Source: Gemmatimonadota bacterium (GTDB lineage Bacteria > Gemmatimonadota > Gemmatimonadetes > Gemmatimonadales > GWC2-71-9). From it: a DNA stretch of 64,000 nt. The stretch covers positions 1 to 64,000 of the forward strand of contig QHUZ01000035.1 of NCBI GenBank assembly GCA_003223395.1, written 5' to 3'. The notes beneath the pieces are model-generated. The model searched no databases, was not told where the DNA came from, and saw only the letters and a list, made by a program, of their open reading frames with translations. The position numbers were made by a program, and so were the translations under genes. Below, one piece after another: positions 35,093 to 44,488 of this stretch. Numbering within the stretch: position 1 is the stretch's first letter; every line of letters begins with the position of its first letter.

Positions 35093-36502
35093 CTAGTGAA
35101 TGCCACCGCTCCCGAACTGTCTCACGAGATCTGAGAGCACAGCTTTGGCATCCCCGAACAACATCCACGTGTTGTCCCCGACGTAGAGCTCGTTGTCGAT
35201 GCCGGCGAAACCCGGATTCTTGCTGCGCTTCACCGCGAGCACCGTCTTCGCCTTGTCGGCGTCGATGATCGGCATGCCGTAGATGGGCGTGCCCTTGTTG
35301 TAGCGCGCGGCCGGGTTCACGACGTCGTTGGCGCCCAGCACGAGCGCAATGTCGGTCTGCGGCATCTCGGGATTGATCTCGTCCATCTCTACGAGTGCCG
35401 AGTAGGGGATGTTCGCCTCGGCGAGCAGCACGTTCATGTGCCCCGGCATCCGGCCCGCCACGGGATGGATCGCGAACTTCACCGTGACGCCGCGTTTCGT
35501 GAGCGCGTCGTACAGCTCGCGCACCTTGTGCTGCGCCTGCGCCACCGCCATGCCGTAGCCGGGAATGATGACGACGTTGCGGGCCTGCTCGAGCAGCTGC
35601 GCCGCTCCCTCGACGCTTTCCTGTTTCCATTCCTTCTGCTCACCCTTGATCGCCGCCGGCTGCGCTTTCCCAAACGCACCGAACAGCACGTTCGTGAACG
35701 AGCGGTTCATCGCGCGACACATGATGATCGAGAGGATCAACCCGCTCGAGCCGTCCAACGCGCCGGCCGTCACGAGCAGCTTGCTGTCGAGTACGAAGCC
35801 CATCGCGACCGCGGAAAGACCGGCGTAGGCGTTCAAGATCGAGATCACGGTCGGCATGTCGGCGCCGCCGATCGGGACGATGAGCAGCACGCCAAAGATC
35901 AGCGCCAAGGCTGCGATCGCGAGGAACGCCTGTTGCGCCCACGCTGCACCAGGATTCAGAACCACGGCGACACCCAGCCCAACGGCGACGAGCAGGACGC
36001 CGATGTTGACGACGTTCTGGCCCGGATAGGTCACGGGACGCTGCGGAATCCACTTCACCTCTTGCAGTTTGCCGGCGGCCATCAGGCTGCCCGTGAACGT
36101 CAGGAATCCCAGAATGACTTCGGCGCCCAGCGCGCTCATGCGGAACGGCGTCATCGCGACGGTCGAGGAGCCGCTCTTCCACAAGAAAAACTCGGCCATG
36201 CCTACGAGACCAGCTGCGAGGCCGCCGAACGCGTGCGAGAGCGCCGTCCGCTGCGGCACGGCGGTAAGCGGCACGCGCGACAGGGGCACGCCGACGACGA
36301 AGCCGAGCGCGATGGCACCGATGATCCAGCCGTGATGGATGATCTCGGGCTGGATCCACGTCGCGACTACCGCCACCGTCATGCCGACAATGCCCGCGAT
36401 GACCCCGTGACGTGCGGTCTTGGGGTCGTTCATCCAATAGAGCGCGAAGATGAACAGCGCCGTCGCGAGGACGGCGGAGAGCTCGCCGATCAGATGCATC
36501 AC
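35093..36502 (-). CDS. pntB: NAD(P) transhydrogenase subunit beta
   Basis: A 469-residue subunit of the membrane proton-translocating transhydrogenase that exchanges hydride between NADH and NADP+. About nine N-terminal membrane helices are followed by the NADP-binding domain III: VVIIPGYGMAVAQAQHKV, IHPVAGRMPGHMNVLLAEA, ALVLGANDVVNPAAR and KRSKNPGFAGIDNELY. It overlaps the upstream pntAB gene by 4 nt (ATGA), which completes a three-gene pnt operon. Confidence 0.97.
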   Translation of the reverse strand: MMHLIGELSAVLATALFIFALYWMNDPKTARHGVIAGIVGMTVAVVATWIQPEIIHHGWIIGAIALGFVVGVPLSRVPLTAVPQRTALSHAFGGLAAGLVGMAEFFLWKSGSSTVAMTPFRMSALGAEVILGFLTFTGSLMAAGKLQEVKWIPQRPVTYPGQNVVNIGVLLVAVGLGVAVVLNPGAAWAQQAFLAIAALALIFGVLLIVPIGGADMPTVISILNAYAGLSAVAMGFVLDSKLLVTAGALDGSSGLILSIIMCRAMNRSFTNVLFGAFGKAQPAAIKGEQKEWKQESVEGAAQLLEQARNVVIIPGYGMAVAQAQHKVRELYDALTKRGVTVKFAIHPVAGRMPGHMNVLLAEANIPYSALVEMDEINPEMPQTDIALVLGANDVVNPAARYNKGTPIYGMPIIDADKAKTVLAVKRSKNPGFAGIDNELYVGDNTWMLFGDAKAVLSDLVRQFGSGGIH

Positions 36503-36777
36503 TGCTTTTTGAACATCTTGAGCATGCGGTCGGTGATCATGAAGCCGCTGACGATGTTCGTCATCGAGGCGAAGAGCGCTACTGCGCCGAGAATGCGGAT
36601 CGTCAGCGGGTGGTCAGCCCCCGTCACCACGATCGAGCCGACGACCGCGATCGCCGAGATGGCGTTGGTGAGCGACATCAGGGGCGTGTACAGCAGCCGC
36701 GAGACGCGGCGGATCACGCCGAGCCCGATGAACGTCGCCAGCACGAACACGAACAGCATCGATCCGAAGTCGGTCAT
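36499..36777 (-). CDS. pntAB: NAD(P) transhydrogenase subunit alpha, membrane part
   Basis: A 92-residue protein with three predicted membrane helices (FGSMLFVFVLATFIGLGVI, AISAIAVVGSIVVTG, ILGAVALFASMTNIVSGF). It corresponds to the C-terminal membrane half of E. coli PntA, encoded separately as in many bacteria. Overlaps of 4 nt with pntAA (36774-36777) and pntB couple all three. Confidence 0.95.
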   Translation of the reverse strand: MTDFGSMLFVFVLATFIGLGVIRRVSRLLYTPLMSLTNAISAIAVVGSIVVTGADHPLTIRILGAVALFASMTNIVSGFMITDRMLKMFKKQ

Positions 36778-37871
36778 GATTTGCGTACCTCGCCGGCGTG
36801 CGTCACGCAGGTGTCGCGGATGATTTGATCTTCGAAGTCCAAGCGCAGCTTGCCGTCCTGCACGATGTGGCCGAGGAAGGCCGCAACGTTTTTCGCATAC
36901 ATCTGGCTCGCGTGAAGCGGCACGGTACTCGGCAGGTTCAACGGGCCGAGGATCGCGACGCCGTTGCGCACGATCTCCGAGCCCGGCTGTGTCAGCTCGC
37001 AGTTGCCGCCCGTTTCGGCGGCGAGATCGACGATCACCGATCCCGGCTTCATCCCCTGCACCGCTCCCGCGGTCAGGAGAATCGGGGCTTTTTTGCCCGG
37101 AATCGCGGCAGTCGTGATCACGATGTCGGCATCTTTCGCGGCGCCCGCCAGGAACACGAGCTCCTTCTTATGCGCCTCCTCCGACAGCTCCTTGGCATAG
37201 CCGCCCGCGGTCTCGGCGTGCTCTTCTATCGCCATCTCGAGGAATGTCGCGCCCAGGCTCTGGACCTGTTCCTTCACCGCCGGCCGCACATCGAAGGCCG
37301 AGACGATGGCGCCGAGCCGGCGCGCCGTCGCAATCGCCTGCAGTCCTGCGACGCCCGCGCCCAGCACGAGCACGCGCGCGGCGGACAACGTGCCGGCCGC
37401 GGTCACGAGCATCGGAAAGACTCGGCCGGCCGCGGATGCGGCGAGAAGGACGGCTTTGTAGCCTGCGACCGTCGCTTGGGACGACAGGACGTCCATCGGC
37501 TGAGCGCGCGTGATGCGCGGCAAAAGCACGAGGCTGAAGGCCGTGAGCCTGCGCTGCGCGAGTTGGCGCAGCAGATCGGCGCCCGGCTGGAAGAACGCGA
37601 CCAGGGCGGTGCCTTCAGGGATTTGGGTCAGGGACTCGGGATTGGGTGCTTGCACCTGAAGAATGATCTCCGCGTGTCCAAGCACCGATCCCCGATCCCC
37701 AACACTCGCCCCGGCCTTCGTATAGGCCTCATCGGGAAAAAACGCGGCCGATCCTGCGCCGCGCTCGAGGAAGATCTCGAAGCCGCCCTTGGTCAGGCGG
37801 CCCACAACGTCCGGCGTCAGGGCGACCCGCCGCTCGTTGGGAGCGATCTCCTTCGGCACGCCGATGCGCAT
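36774..37871 (-). CDS. pntAA: NAD(P) transhydrogenase subunit alpha, NAD-binding part
   Basis: A 365-residue soluble domain I homologous to alanine dehydrogenase. It starts MRIGVPKEIAPNERRVALTP. The NAD-binding Rossmann motif is VLVLGAGVAGLQAIATARRLG, and the domain also has the RQD-like segment VDLAAETGGNCELT and GPLNLPSTVPLHASQMYA. It lies 4 nt after the TM2 gene stop and is first of the pnt genes. Confidence 0.96.
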   Translation of the reverse strand: MRIGVPKEIAPNERRVALTPDVVGRLTKGGFEIFLERGAGSAAFFPDEAYTKAGASVGDRGSVLGHAEIILQVQAPNPESLTQIPEGTALVAFFQPGADLLRQLAQRRLTAFSLVLLPRITRAQPMDVLSSQATVAGYKAVLLAASAAGRVFPMLVTAAGTLSAARVLVLGAGVAGLQAIATARRLGAIVSAFDVRPAVKEQVQSLGATFLEMAIEEHAETAGGYAKELSEEAHKKELVFLAGAAKDADIVITTAAIPGKKAPILLTAGAVQGMKPGSVIVDLAAETGGNCELTQPGSEIVRNGVAILGPLNLPSTVPLHASQMYAKNVAAFLGHIVQDGKLRLDFEDQIIRDTCVTHAGEVRKS

Positions 37872-37875
37872 CGAG

Positions 37876-38343
37876 CTACGAACCGCGTGGGAGCTGTGGT
37901 CTGGGAGCCTCGCGGTGCTGCGCCAGCATCCGCTCCGCGAAGTCCACGCGTTCGGCGAGGTCGTTGAACTGTTGGCGCAGGCCCTCGAACTGCTCCTCGA
38001 GCTCGTTCACGCGCTGCTCGGCGCGTCCGACGAGGCGGTGCTGCTCGAAGGATGATTTCGAGACGCCCCAGTTCCGCAAAGGCAGATCGTCGCTGTCGCG
38101 GAATTCGCCCGCGGCCAGCAGCACGAGGTCGTAGAGCCACCAGACGAAGCACCCGCCCACCGTGAAGAGCATCGCGATGCCGGTTTTCGGCTTCTCCACG
38201 TAGAAGCGATGCAGTCCGAAGATTCCGCCGAAGGCGCACAACCCCAGCGCCACGCCACGCGAGCGCTTGGAGATTGGCTCCTGTTGGAACGCCTCGTCGG
38301 CGTCGGCGTCGGCGTCGTCGTCGTAAGCGTCGGGAAGCGGCAT
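37876..38343 (-). CDS. TM2-domain membrane protein with coiled-coil tail
   Basis: 155 residues. An acidic, repetitive N-terminus (DAYDDDADADADEAF, encoded by GTC-rich microsatellite DNA) precedes a TM2 module: ALGLCAFGGIFGLHRFYVEK, AMLFTVGGCFVWWLYDLVLL. The remaining 60 residues are a probable coiled coil (VNELEEQFEGLRQQFNDLAERVDF has heptad-like spacing). The function of bacterial TM2 proteins is not established. It lies 8 nt downstream of the epimerase gene and 4 nt upstream of pntAA. Confidence 0.85.
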   Translation of the reverse strand: MPLPDAYDDDADADADEAFQQEPISKRSRGVALGLCAFGGIFGLHRFYVEKPKTGIAMLFTVGGCFVWWLYDLVLLAAGEFRDSDDLPLRNWGVSKSSFEQHRLVGRAEQRVNELEEQFEGLRQQFNDLAERVDFAERMLAQHREAPRPQLPRGS

Positions 38344-38351
38344 GCCCGATA

Positions 38352-39263
38352 CTACCGGGACCCTTCAGAGGGGGCAAGCAAGTGCCGCAGCGCCGGCTCG
38401 ACCTCCCTGAATGAGAATTTGAAGCCGGATGCGAGCAGGCGCGCCGGCAACACCCGCTGCCCGCCTTGCACCATGGCCGCGCCCTCGGTGCCGAAAGCGA
38501 TTCGGAGCGCGAACGCCGGTACGGTGACCACCGCCGGACGGCCGAGCACTTTTCCCAAGGTCTTGGCGAACTCACGGTTCATGAGGGGCGTCGGCGCCGT
38601 CATATTCACGGGCCCGACCAGATTCGGGTTGCCGAGCAGATGCAGGATGGCATTGACGATGTCGTCGAGTACGATCCAGCTCAGATACTGGTTTCCACTC
38701 CCGACCGGACCGCCGAGGCCGAGGCGAAAGGCTGGCAGCATTTTGGCGAGGGCCCCGCCGATCGTCGTCAGTACGACGCCGGTCCGCATGTTGACGACGC
38801 GAATTCCGGCACGGGTGGCTGGCGCCGTGGCGGCCTCCCAATCGCGCGCCACGTGGGCGAGAAAGTCCTCTCCCGGCGCGCTCTCCTCCGTGACCGCTTC
38901 TTCGCCGCGGTCGCCGTAATAGCCGATCGCCGACGCCGCGAGCAGCGTGGCGGGAGGTCGGTGCAGGCCGGCGAGCGCGTCAGACACCAGGCTGGTGCCT
39001 TTCACGCGGCTGTCGTAAATCCGCTGTTTCTTTGCCGGCGACCACCGTCCGAAGACGTTTTCGCCGGCGAGATGAATGACGGCGTCCGTGCCCTCGAGCC
39101 CGGCCCGATCGATCGTTCCCCGCTCAGGATCCCACGCGAGCGCCTGCTCGCCCCGCGCCACACGCCGCCGCACCAACGGGACGACCTCGTCGCCTCGCCG
39201 AGCGAGCGCGCGACTCAATGCGGAGCCGATCAAGCCGGTCGATCCGCTCACAACGATTTTCAT
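38352..39263 (-). CDS. TIGR01777-family NAD-dependent epimerase/dehydratase (YfcH-like)
   Basis: A 303-residue extended SDR. It has the N-terminal [20 protein letters not shown] nucleotide motif, [34 protein letters not shown] (Tyr-containing active site) and a C-terminal DUF1731-type part, [20 protein letters not shown]. Members such as YfcH and SULA-like proteins bind NAD(P), but their reactions are unknown. It overlaps the RidA stop by 4 nt. Confidence 0.92.
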   Translation of the reverse strand: MKIVVSGSTGLIGSALSRALARRGDEVVPLVRRRVARGEQALAWDPERGTIDRAGLEGTDAVIHLAGENVFGRWSPAKKQRIYDSRVKGTSLVSDALAGLHRPPATLLAASAIGYYGDRGEEAVTEESAPGEDFLAHVARDWEAATAPATRAGIRVVNMRTGVVLTTIGGALAKMLPAFRLGLGGPVGSGNQYLSWIVLDDIVNAILHLLGNPNLVGPVNMTAPTPLMNREFAKTLGKVLGRPAVVTVPAFALRIAFGTEGAAMVQGGQRVLPARLLASGFKFSFREVEPALRHLLAPSEGSR

Positions 39264-39649
39264 TCGGGAAGAATCGCTTCAGCCTCGATTTCGACCAGCA
39301 TGGTGGGATCGACGAGCTGCTGTACCGCGATCAGCGTGGATGCGGGACGAATGTCCCGAAAGACCTCGCCATGCGCCCGCCCCACCGCCTGCCAGTGCTC
39401 GATGTTCGTGAGATACATCCGGGTTCGCACGACGTCCGTGAGACCGCCTCCCGCCTGCTCGAGCGCCCGGCCGATGTTGCGGAGTGCCTGCACCGCCTGT
39501 GCGTAGGGATCACCCGCGCCCACGATTTTGCCGCTCGGGTCCGTCGCCGTCGTGCCCGACACGTGGATTACCCGACCCACCCGCACCGCCCGCGAATAAC
39601 CCACGATCGGCTCCCAGGGCGTCCCGCTGGCGATGTTACGACGACTCAT
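39260..39649 (-). CDS. RidA (YjgF/YER057c/UK114) family protein
   Basis: A 129-residue protein from ATG 39649. Family features are [50 protein letters not shown] (with the conserved Arg), and the closing [13 protein letters not shown]. RidA-type enzymes hydrolyse reactive enamine/imine intermediates; this divergent subgroup may differ. The start lies within the end of the GGDEF gene (14-nt overlap). Confidence 0.9.
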   Translation of the reverse strand: MSRRNIASGTPWEPIVGYSRAVRVGRVIHVSGTTATDPSGKIVGAGDPYAQAVQALRNIGRALEQAGGGLTDVVRTRMYLTNIEHWQAVGRAHGEVFRDIRPASTLIAVQQLVDPTMLVEIEAEAILPE

Positions 39650-40211
39650 GCACCGAATTCCACGTGATGTGAGACGGCGCCCCCATCGACTTCGCCTCGA
39701 CGATGCGCTCATCGGTCGCGCGGATGATCTCCTCGACGGCATGCGGCGGATTGAGGAATGTCACGCCGCCGATGCTCGGGGCGGCGGGCCGGCCGTCGGG
39801 CAGGCGGAGATCCGCGAGTCCGGCGCGGAGCTTGTCGAGGACGATGCGGGCCGAGGCAGCCGACGTTTCCGGCAGGAGGGCGATGAACTCATCACGTCCC
39901 AGGCGGGCGACCAGATCCGTGGCCCGGAGCGCGCCGCGGAGGACGGTGGCCGCTGAGCGCACCAGGTCGTCCCCGACACGGGATCCGAGGTCCACCGCGG
40001 CGACGCTGAAGGGATGCTGGTAGCGCCGGGCCCGCTCGATTTCGGCGCCGGCCGCCTCACGGAAGGCGCGGGCGTTGCGGACCCCGGTGACGTCGTCCAC
40101 GCGGGCCAGCCGCCGCTCCCGGGCCAGAGAACTCCGGAGCGCCACGATGGCCCAGGTCAGTCCGCCAATGGCCACGAGCGCCAAAACGATGATCGGCACG
40201 CAGTCCCGCAT
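39636..40211 (-). CDS. Membrane-anchored GGDEF-domain protein with altered active site
   Basis: 191 residues. One N-terminal membrane helix ([20 protein letters not shown]), then a GGDEF-type cyclase fold: [30 protein letters not shown] and [16 protein letters not shown]. The signature reads GRDEF instead of GGDEF, with Asp and Glu kept but the first two glycines changed. Diguanylate cyclase activity is therefore uncertain. No EAL or sensor domain is present. Confidence 0.8.
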   Translation of the reverse strand: MRDCVPIIVLALVAIGGLTWAIVALRSSLARERRLARVDDVTGVRNARAFREAAGAEIERARRYQHPFSVAAVDLGSRVGDDLVRSAATVLRGALRATDLVARLGRDEFIALLPETSAASARIVLDKLRAGLADLRLPDGRPAAPSIGGVTFLNPPHAVEEIIRATDERIVEAKSMGAPSHITWNSVHESS

Positions 40212-40227
40212 GCCGAAAAGCTATCCG

Positions 40228-40665
40228 CTAAGACGGGTTTTTGCGCAATGGCACCACAGCGATGGCGTACCAACAAGGATTCCAGCGGCATCCTTCCATC
40301 ACGACGCGGATGCCGTAGACCGCGGTCGTCTCAGCGGTGAAATGCAGGATGGGAAGACTTTCACTATTCCGTTCTTTCGCGATGTCGCTGCCGCTGGGTG
40401 AAAGCAGCGTCAATTGCAGCCGCGAGCAATCGTCGTCGCACACCGCGATGATCGCGTACGGCGTGTGCTGCGCAAGCGTCGTCTGGAAGGACGCTGCCTC
40501 GTCGGTGTTCAGCATCCCGGATCGTCTCACCACGGGGAGTCCCGGGGATGTGCCCACAGCCGCGATCGTGCGCTGCACGCGCTCTTGTACTTGGCGCTCC
40601 CAGCGCTGTCCGACGAGCACCCGGGGGATTCCAGAGACCGCGAGCAGAACCAGGATGATTCTCAT
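40228..40665 (-). CDS. Hypothetical secreted protein
   Basis: A 145-residue protein with the leader MRIILVLLAVSGIPRVLVGQ. The mature part has two Cys pairs (VCDDDCSRL and GCRWNPCWYAI) and beta-rich spacing (LQLTLLSPSGSDIAKERN, LPILHFTAETTAVYGIRVVM). This resembles small secreted domains that bind ligands through a sheet, but no family was recognised. It shares ATGA with the preceding gene and is the last of the GntR-ABC operon, 16 nt before the GGDEF gene. Confidence 0.6.
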   Translation of the reverse strand: MRIILVLLAVSGIPRVLVGQRWERQVQERVQRTIAAVGTSPGLPVVRRSGMLNTDEAASFQTTLAQHTPYAIIAVCDDDCSRLQLTLLSPSGSDIAKERNSESLPILHFTAETTAVYGIRVVMEGCRWNPCWYAIAVVPLRKNPS

Positions 40666-41849
40666 CGGATCTGCCGTCGCGACGCGGTACCGGCCACGAC
40701 CACAATCGCGAAGACCGCGATTGTCAGCGCGATGACGACTCCCCCCAGCGGTGCCGCAGGACCCAAGCGAATGGGTTGGACGAAACCGCGTTCCCAATCC
40801 GCGGTCCACTCACCGACTGGTCGCTTGAGCGCCGCGGCGAGGGCGGTATCCACCGGGAGCGCTGAAGTCCAGAAACGCAGGAAACGGTGGCGTCCTACTT
40901 CGTCAGCGACGTCCGCTAGGAAACGTTGGCCCTCGACCAGGCGTGGGATGCGCCTCCACCAGCGTTGCTCGATGCGCACGATATCGGGAAACGGAATTGC
41001 TGGATCGTCACTCGCCCCCGCGAGGACCGCGGCGCGACATCCCTCGGGCCGGCTCGCGATGCACGCGACAGCCGTGGGTGGCAAAGAATAAATCGGCTCC
41101 CAGTAAGAGTAATGTCGCGCTTCGGCCATCCCAATCGGCGAGTTACCTTGCCGTCCGCGTGCGCCCGCATCCACGGTCAGCGCAAGGTCCCAACCGCGCG
41201 ACACCAACCACCCGCGCACCGATTTGCCGGGGGTACCGTAGGCGGCATAAAACGCGCACGGGCCGAGGCCGGTCTTGAGAGTCAGTACCGCCGCGTCGAA
41301 CGGTAGCCGACCGCTCACCCTCGCGCCCCGAAAGACGCGCGTCCAGTAGTTCCCCGCCGGGAGCACCGCAATGCATGTTGTCCGGTCGGTCGAGTCGGGT
41401 GCGAGATACGCGGCGATTCCCTCTTCGATTGCAGGCCGATCGTGCACCGCAGTCGCGACCGCCAGCTGGATGATCACCGCAACTCTGACCTTCGTCTCGC
41501 CGAGGCCCAGCTGGCGCCAGGCGACGTGGATGGCGCTATCGACGATTGGAGGAGTCGGTATCGCGACGTCAGCGGACTCGCTCACGACGACGAGTGACGT
41601 CCCGGCCCTCGCTTCTCGCAACAACCCTTGCAGCTCACGCCGCGCGCGCAACAGCCGCAACGAGGCGTCCGCGCCGCGCCATTCGTCCGCCAGCGCCTGA
41701 GCGCGTTGCCGGGCTGGTGTGCCCCGCCGCGATTGGGGCATGAAGAACGAACGCTCGCTCGGTGTCGCCCCGCGCGGCGGCAGATACGCCAATGCCAGGG
41801 CGAAGCATCCCACGAGTCCGACCAGGATCCAGCGCCTCAGAGACGCCAC
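40662..41849 (-). CDS. Hypothetical membrane protein, paralogue of the preceding gene product
   Basis: 395 residues from GTG 41849, chosen for GGAG six bases upstream; ATG 41918 is an alternative that overlaps the previous gene by 82 nt. There is a membrane helix at each end (WILVGLVGCFALALAYL and LGGVVIALTIAVFAIVVVAG) and a large external part between them. It has AIEEGIAAYLAPDSTDRTTC, GLGPCAFYAAYG and HRFLRFWTSALP. The order and spacing recall the preceding gene product (ALANWLGAALRP, a C-terminal WTADW/VRWRND segment, then a helix), so the pair may be old tandem duplicates with a degenerate peptidase-like fold. No catalytic motif was seen. Confidence 0.6.
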   Translation of the reverse strand: MASLRRWILVGLVGCFALALAYLPPRGATPSERSFFMPQSRRGTPARQRAQALADEWRGADASLRLLRARRELQGLLREARAGTSLVVVSESADVAIPTPPIVDSAIHVAWRQLGLGETKVRVAVIIQLAVATAVHDRPAIEEGIAAYLAPDSTDRTTCIAVLPAGNYWTRVFRGARVSGRLPFDAAVLTLKTGLGPCAFYAAYGTPGKSVRGWLVSRGWDLALTVDAGARGRQGNSPIGMAEARHYSYWEPIYSLPPTAVACIASRPEGCRAAVLAGASDDPAIPFPDIVRIEQRWWRRIPRLVEGQRFLADVADEVGRHRFLRFWTSALPVDTALAAALKRPVGEWTADWERGFVQPIRLGPAAPLGGVVIALTIAVFAIVVVAGTASRRQIR

Positions 41850-42925
41850 CGGCTGCTCCGCAGTGCGCAGAATCCAAAGAAGGCCGTCCAACCAATTGCC
41901 GCGAAACTGGCCCACCATGGCAGCGCGAGCGGCTTGGGACGCGCCGCCCGCACGTCGTTCCGCCACCGCACGACCAGCGAGTCGATATCCATCCCTGCCG
42001 CACTCGCCAGTCTCTCGCCGATAGGCGCGCTCGGACGCGCGACGAGACGCCGGTAGGCGTCGCGCCCTCCCGCGCGCAGCGCTTCGCGAACGAGCAGAAT
42101 GCCAGCGGCCTGAGGGAGTGGGCGCGGCAAAGTCCCCGGCGGTAGCGACTGCAACAGCGTGGTGCACGCATCATCATGATGTTGACGGCATCGCTGCAGC
42201 GATGGTGCAGTCGCGCCGCGCGCGAAGTAATCGGTGAACGCTTCGGTGACGAGCGCTTCCCGCTCCGCCGGCGTCACGTACCAGCGCGCCAGCAGTCCAG
42301 TCGAATCGCCGACCTGCAGCACGTCTTTGCAACGGGCGATGTCGCCCAGGAAACAGCGGCGCACCGCCTCGGCGGGCGCGGTGACGAGCAGCACGAAGAC
42401 AACGGCGCGCTCATCCTGCGGCCGGAGCGTCGGGCGCAACGCGGCGCCCAGCCAGTTCGCCAATGCGGGGTCGAAATGCGGCGCCGTCACAGTCGTCAGA
42501 AGGACCGTGGTGGTTGCACGGAGGTCGAGGTCCCAGGGGACCTCGACGCCCACATGCAGCACCGCGCGGCGCACGCCGCTGTCGGGATCGACGGCGCGGA
42601 AGATATAGGGATGTTGCGGCAAGTCTTCGGCGGCGCTGCCGTAGAGACTGTCGATGACGGGCCAGGCAAGTTCGGCCGCTTGTCGCCACGGCAGAGGCGA
42701 TGGATTCACGACGATTCGTAGGCCACCCACGGCGATGGTATCGGAGCCGGCCGTCGCGCGCACCTGCTCGAGACTGTCGGCGACATCGGCCAGCTTCTCA
42801 GCTTCACGCCAGCTGCCTAGCAGGCTATCGGACTGCCGGCGCAGCCGCGCCATCAGCGAATCCTGGCTGTGAAGCGGTGACGCCAGCAGCGAGGCCGCGA
42901 CCACCAGCCCAAGGAGTCTAGACAT
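41837..42925 (-). CDS. Hypothetical secreted protein with C-terminal membrane anchor
   Basis: 362 residues from ATG 42925, with leader MSRLLGLVVAASLLASPLHS and a C-terminal helix (LPWWASFAAIGWTAFFGF). The external part has ITALW-free alpha/beta sequence including AVVFVLLVTAPAEAVRRCFLGD, LVTEAFTDYFARGATAPSL and RDAYRRLVARPSAPIGERLA. No family was recognised, and the HExxH of related peptidase-MA-like folds is absent. It overlaps the permease upstream by 8 nt and the next gene by 13 nt, so it belongs to the GntR-ABC operon. Confidence 0.6.
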   Translation of the reverse strand: MSRLLGLVVAASLLASPLHSQDSLMARLRRQSDSLLGSWREAEKLADVADSLEQVRATAGSDTIAVGGLRIVVNPSPLPWRQAAELAWPVIDSLYGSAAEDLPQHPYIFRAVDPDSGVRRAVLHVGVEVPWDLDLRATTTVLLTTVTAPHFDPALANWLGAALRPTLRPQDERAVVFVLLVTAPAEAVRRCFLGDIARCKDVLQVGDSTGLLARWYVTPAEREALVTEAFTDYFARGATAPSLQRCRQHHDDACTTLLQSLPPGTLPRPLPQAAGILLVREALRAGGRDAYRRLVARPSAPIGERLASAAGMDIDSLVVRWRNDVRAARPKPLALPWWASFAAIGWTAFFGFCALRSSRWRL

Positions 42926-43583
42926 CCACCAGCATCCATCGCCCCGTAAAGACGGCGAGTGGCCCCGGACCGAGTAACAGCACAGTCTGCGCGGCGGCGA
43001 AGAGGTTGACATCGAGGTTGGCGATGCTGGCGACCACCTGGACGAGGACCGCCGCGGCAATGACGACGAGGATGATGCCCGCAGTGCGAGCCGTTCCCGC
43101 GGACACGGCAAAGAAGACGGCATAGGCGACAAACACCGCGAACGCAAACCGCACCGCCAACGCGATCGGATACGCCTGCAATCCTGGCGGCAGGGTCGCG
43201 GTGAGCACCGCGAGCGAGGAGCCGATGAGGACGGCCGCGATTGGCGCCGCCAGGAGCACGAACCCGGCTCCGAACCGCAGCAGCACATATCGCCAGCGTG
43301 CGAGCGGCAGGGTGAGCGCGTGAATGTGCCGCCCGCGGTGGTCGGCGGCCCATGCCGCCATCGCCATTAGAAGACCGAGTGCGGTCGCGAGCAGTGGATA
43401 CAACGTTCCCCACGACTGCACGGCCCGAAGCAGGTCCTGCGTCTGGAGGGCACCTCGATCGGCCCGCGCGGCGCCTTGCAGCGACAGCAGCGGAATCGCA
43501 AACGCCGCGACTGTTCCCAGCACGACGATGAGCCGCGACCACTTCCACTGGGTGTAAAGGACTGCGCGGAACATGGCGATCAT
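42918..43583 (-). CDS. ABC transporter permease-like membrane protein
   Basis: A 221-residue protein with about six hydrophobic helices (VVLGTVAAFAIPLLSL, LLATALGLLMAMAAWA, FVLLAAPIAAVLIGSS, FAFAVFVAYAVFFAVS, GIILVVIAAAVLVQVV and a C-terminal segment). It has the ABC-2 permease layout and follows directly on its ATPase with a 4-nt overlap. The substrate is unknown. The YtrA-type regulator of the operon suggests induction by envelope stress or cell-wall antibiotics, as in related systems. Confidence 0.8.
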   Translation of the reverse strand: MIAMFRAVLYTQWKWSRLIVVLGTVAAFAIPLLSLQGAARADRGALQTQDLLRAVQSWGTLYPLLATALGLLMAMAAWAADHRGRHIHALTLPLARWRYVLLRFGAGFVLLAAPIAAVLIGSSLAVLTATLPPGLQAYPIALAVRFAFAVFVAYAVFFAVSAGTARTAGIILVVIAAAVLVQVVASIANLDVNLFAAAQTVLLLGPGPLAVFTGRWMLVDV

Positions 43584-44488
43584 CGGCCTGTTCCCCCCTT
43601 CCGGAAGCTGCGTAGCAGCTCGACGAATCCATCCTCGAGATCGAGATCGATCACTTCGCGGACCGACGCGCCCACTCCCTCGAAGTACGACGTCATGCCC
43701 GGCTCCCAGTCACCGACGACCCAGTTCTCACCCGTCCCGCCACCGTTCGTCGACTCGCGTGTCAGGACTCGGAACGGTGGGTTGACGATTTCAGCCGGCG
43801 CGCCCATCACGACGAGGCGCTTGGTGCCCTGTTTGAGCTTTTCCATCGGCGCCTCGGTGATCAGTCGACCGTCGTCCATCACGGCGACCCAGTCGCAGAC
43901 CCGCTCCAGCTCGTGGACGAGATGGCTCGAGATGAAAATCGTGGCGCCGCGTTCCGACACATATGTGATGAGCGCGCTGAGGATGTCACGCCGCACGACG
44001 GGATCGAGTCCGTCCGTCGGCTCGTCCAGGACGAGCAGATCGCCGCATTGGGCCAGCGCGAGCAGAATCATGAGCTTCGCCTTCTGGCCTTTCGAGAGAC
44101 GGCCGAACAGATGCTCGCCGTCGAGCTCGAAGCGCTCGACCAGCTCCTCGGCTCGCGCGCGATCCCACCGGGGGTAGAACGCCGCCTGGAAATCGATCAG
44201 CTCGCGAACGGTCAGGGTCGCGTCGAGATGCGGTTGTTCCGGCACATAGCCGACGCGACCGAGGATCTGCGCATGTTGGTCGGGCATCGGGAGGTCGAGG
44301 ACGGTGACGCGCCCGCTGAGCGGTCGCAGTAGGCCCAGGATGAGGCGAATCGTGGTGGTCTTGCCTGAGCCATTCGGGCCGAGGAATCCGTAGATCGATC
44401 CGGACGGGACGTGGAGATCGAGATTCGGGATCTCAAAGTGTTTCCCGGCGCGATACTGCAGGTGCTCGAGATGGATGGCGTGGCTCAT
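43580..44488 (-). CDS. ABC transporter ATP-binding protein (YtrB-like)
   Basis: A 302-residue ATPase with Walker A FLGPNGSGKTTTIRLIL, Q-loop VPEQPHLDATLTVRELIDF, signature LSKGQKAKLMILLALA (LSKGQ instead of LSGGQ, common in this export subgroup), Walker B LLVLDEPTDGLDP and switch H ISSHLVHELERV. A C-terminal domain of about 90 residues follows. It overlaps the GntR gene and the permease by 4 nt each. Confidence 0.92.
   Translation of the reverse strand: MSHAIHLEHLQYRAGKHFEIPNLDLHVPSGSIYGFLGPNGSGKTTTIRLILGLLRPLSGRVTVLDLPMPDQHAQILGRVGYVPEQPHLDATLTVRELIDFQAAFYPRWDRARAEELVERFELDGEHLFGRLSKGQKAKLMILLALAQCGDLLVLDEPTDGLDPVVRRDILSALITYVSERGATIFISSHLVHELERVCDWVAVMDDGRLITEAPMEKLKQGTKRLVVMGAPAEIVNPPFRVLTRESTNGGGTGENWVVGDWEPGMTSYFEGVGASVREVIDLDLEDGFVELLRSFRKGGTGR

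Noticed and set aside
38280-38330. GTC trinucleotide repeat
   Set aside because: It simply encodes the acidic Asp/Ala run at the N-terminus of the TM2 protein. It is worth noting in the gene entry but not a separate element.
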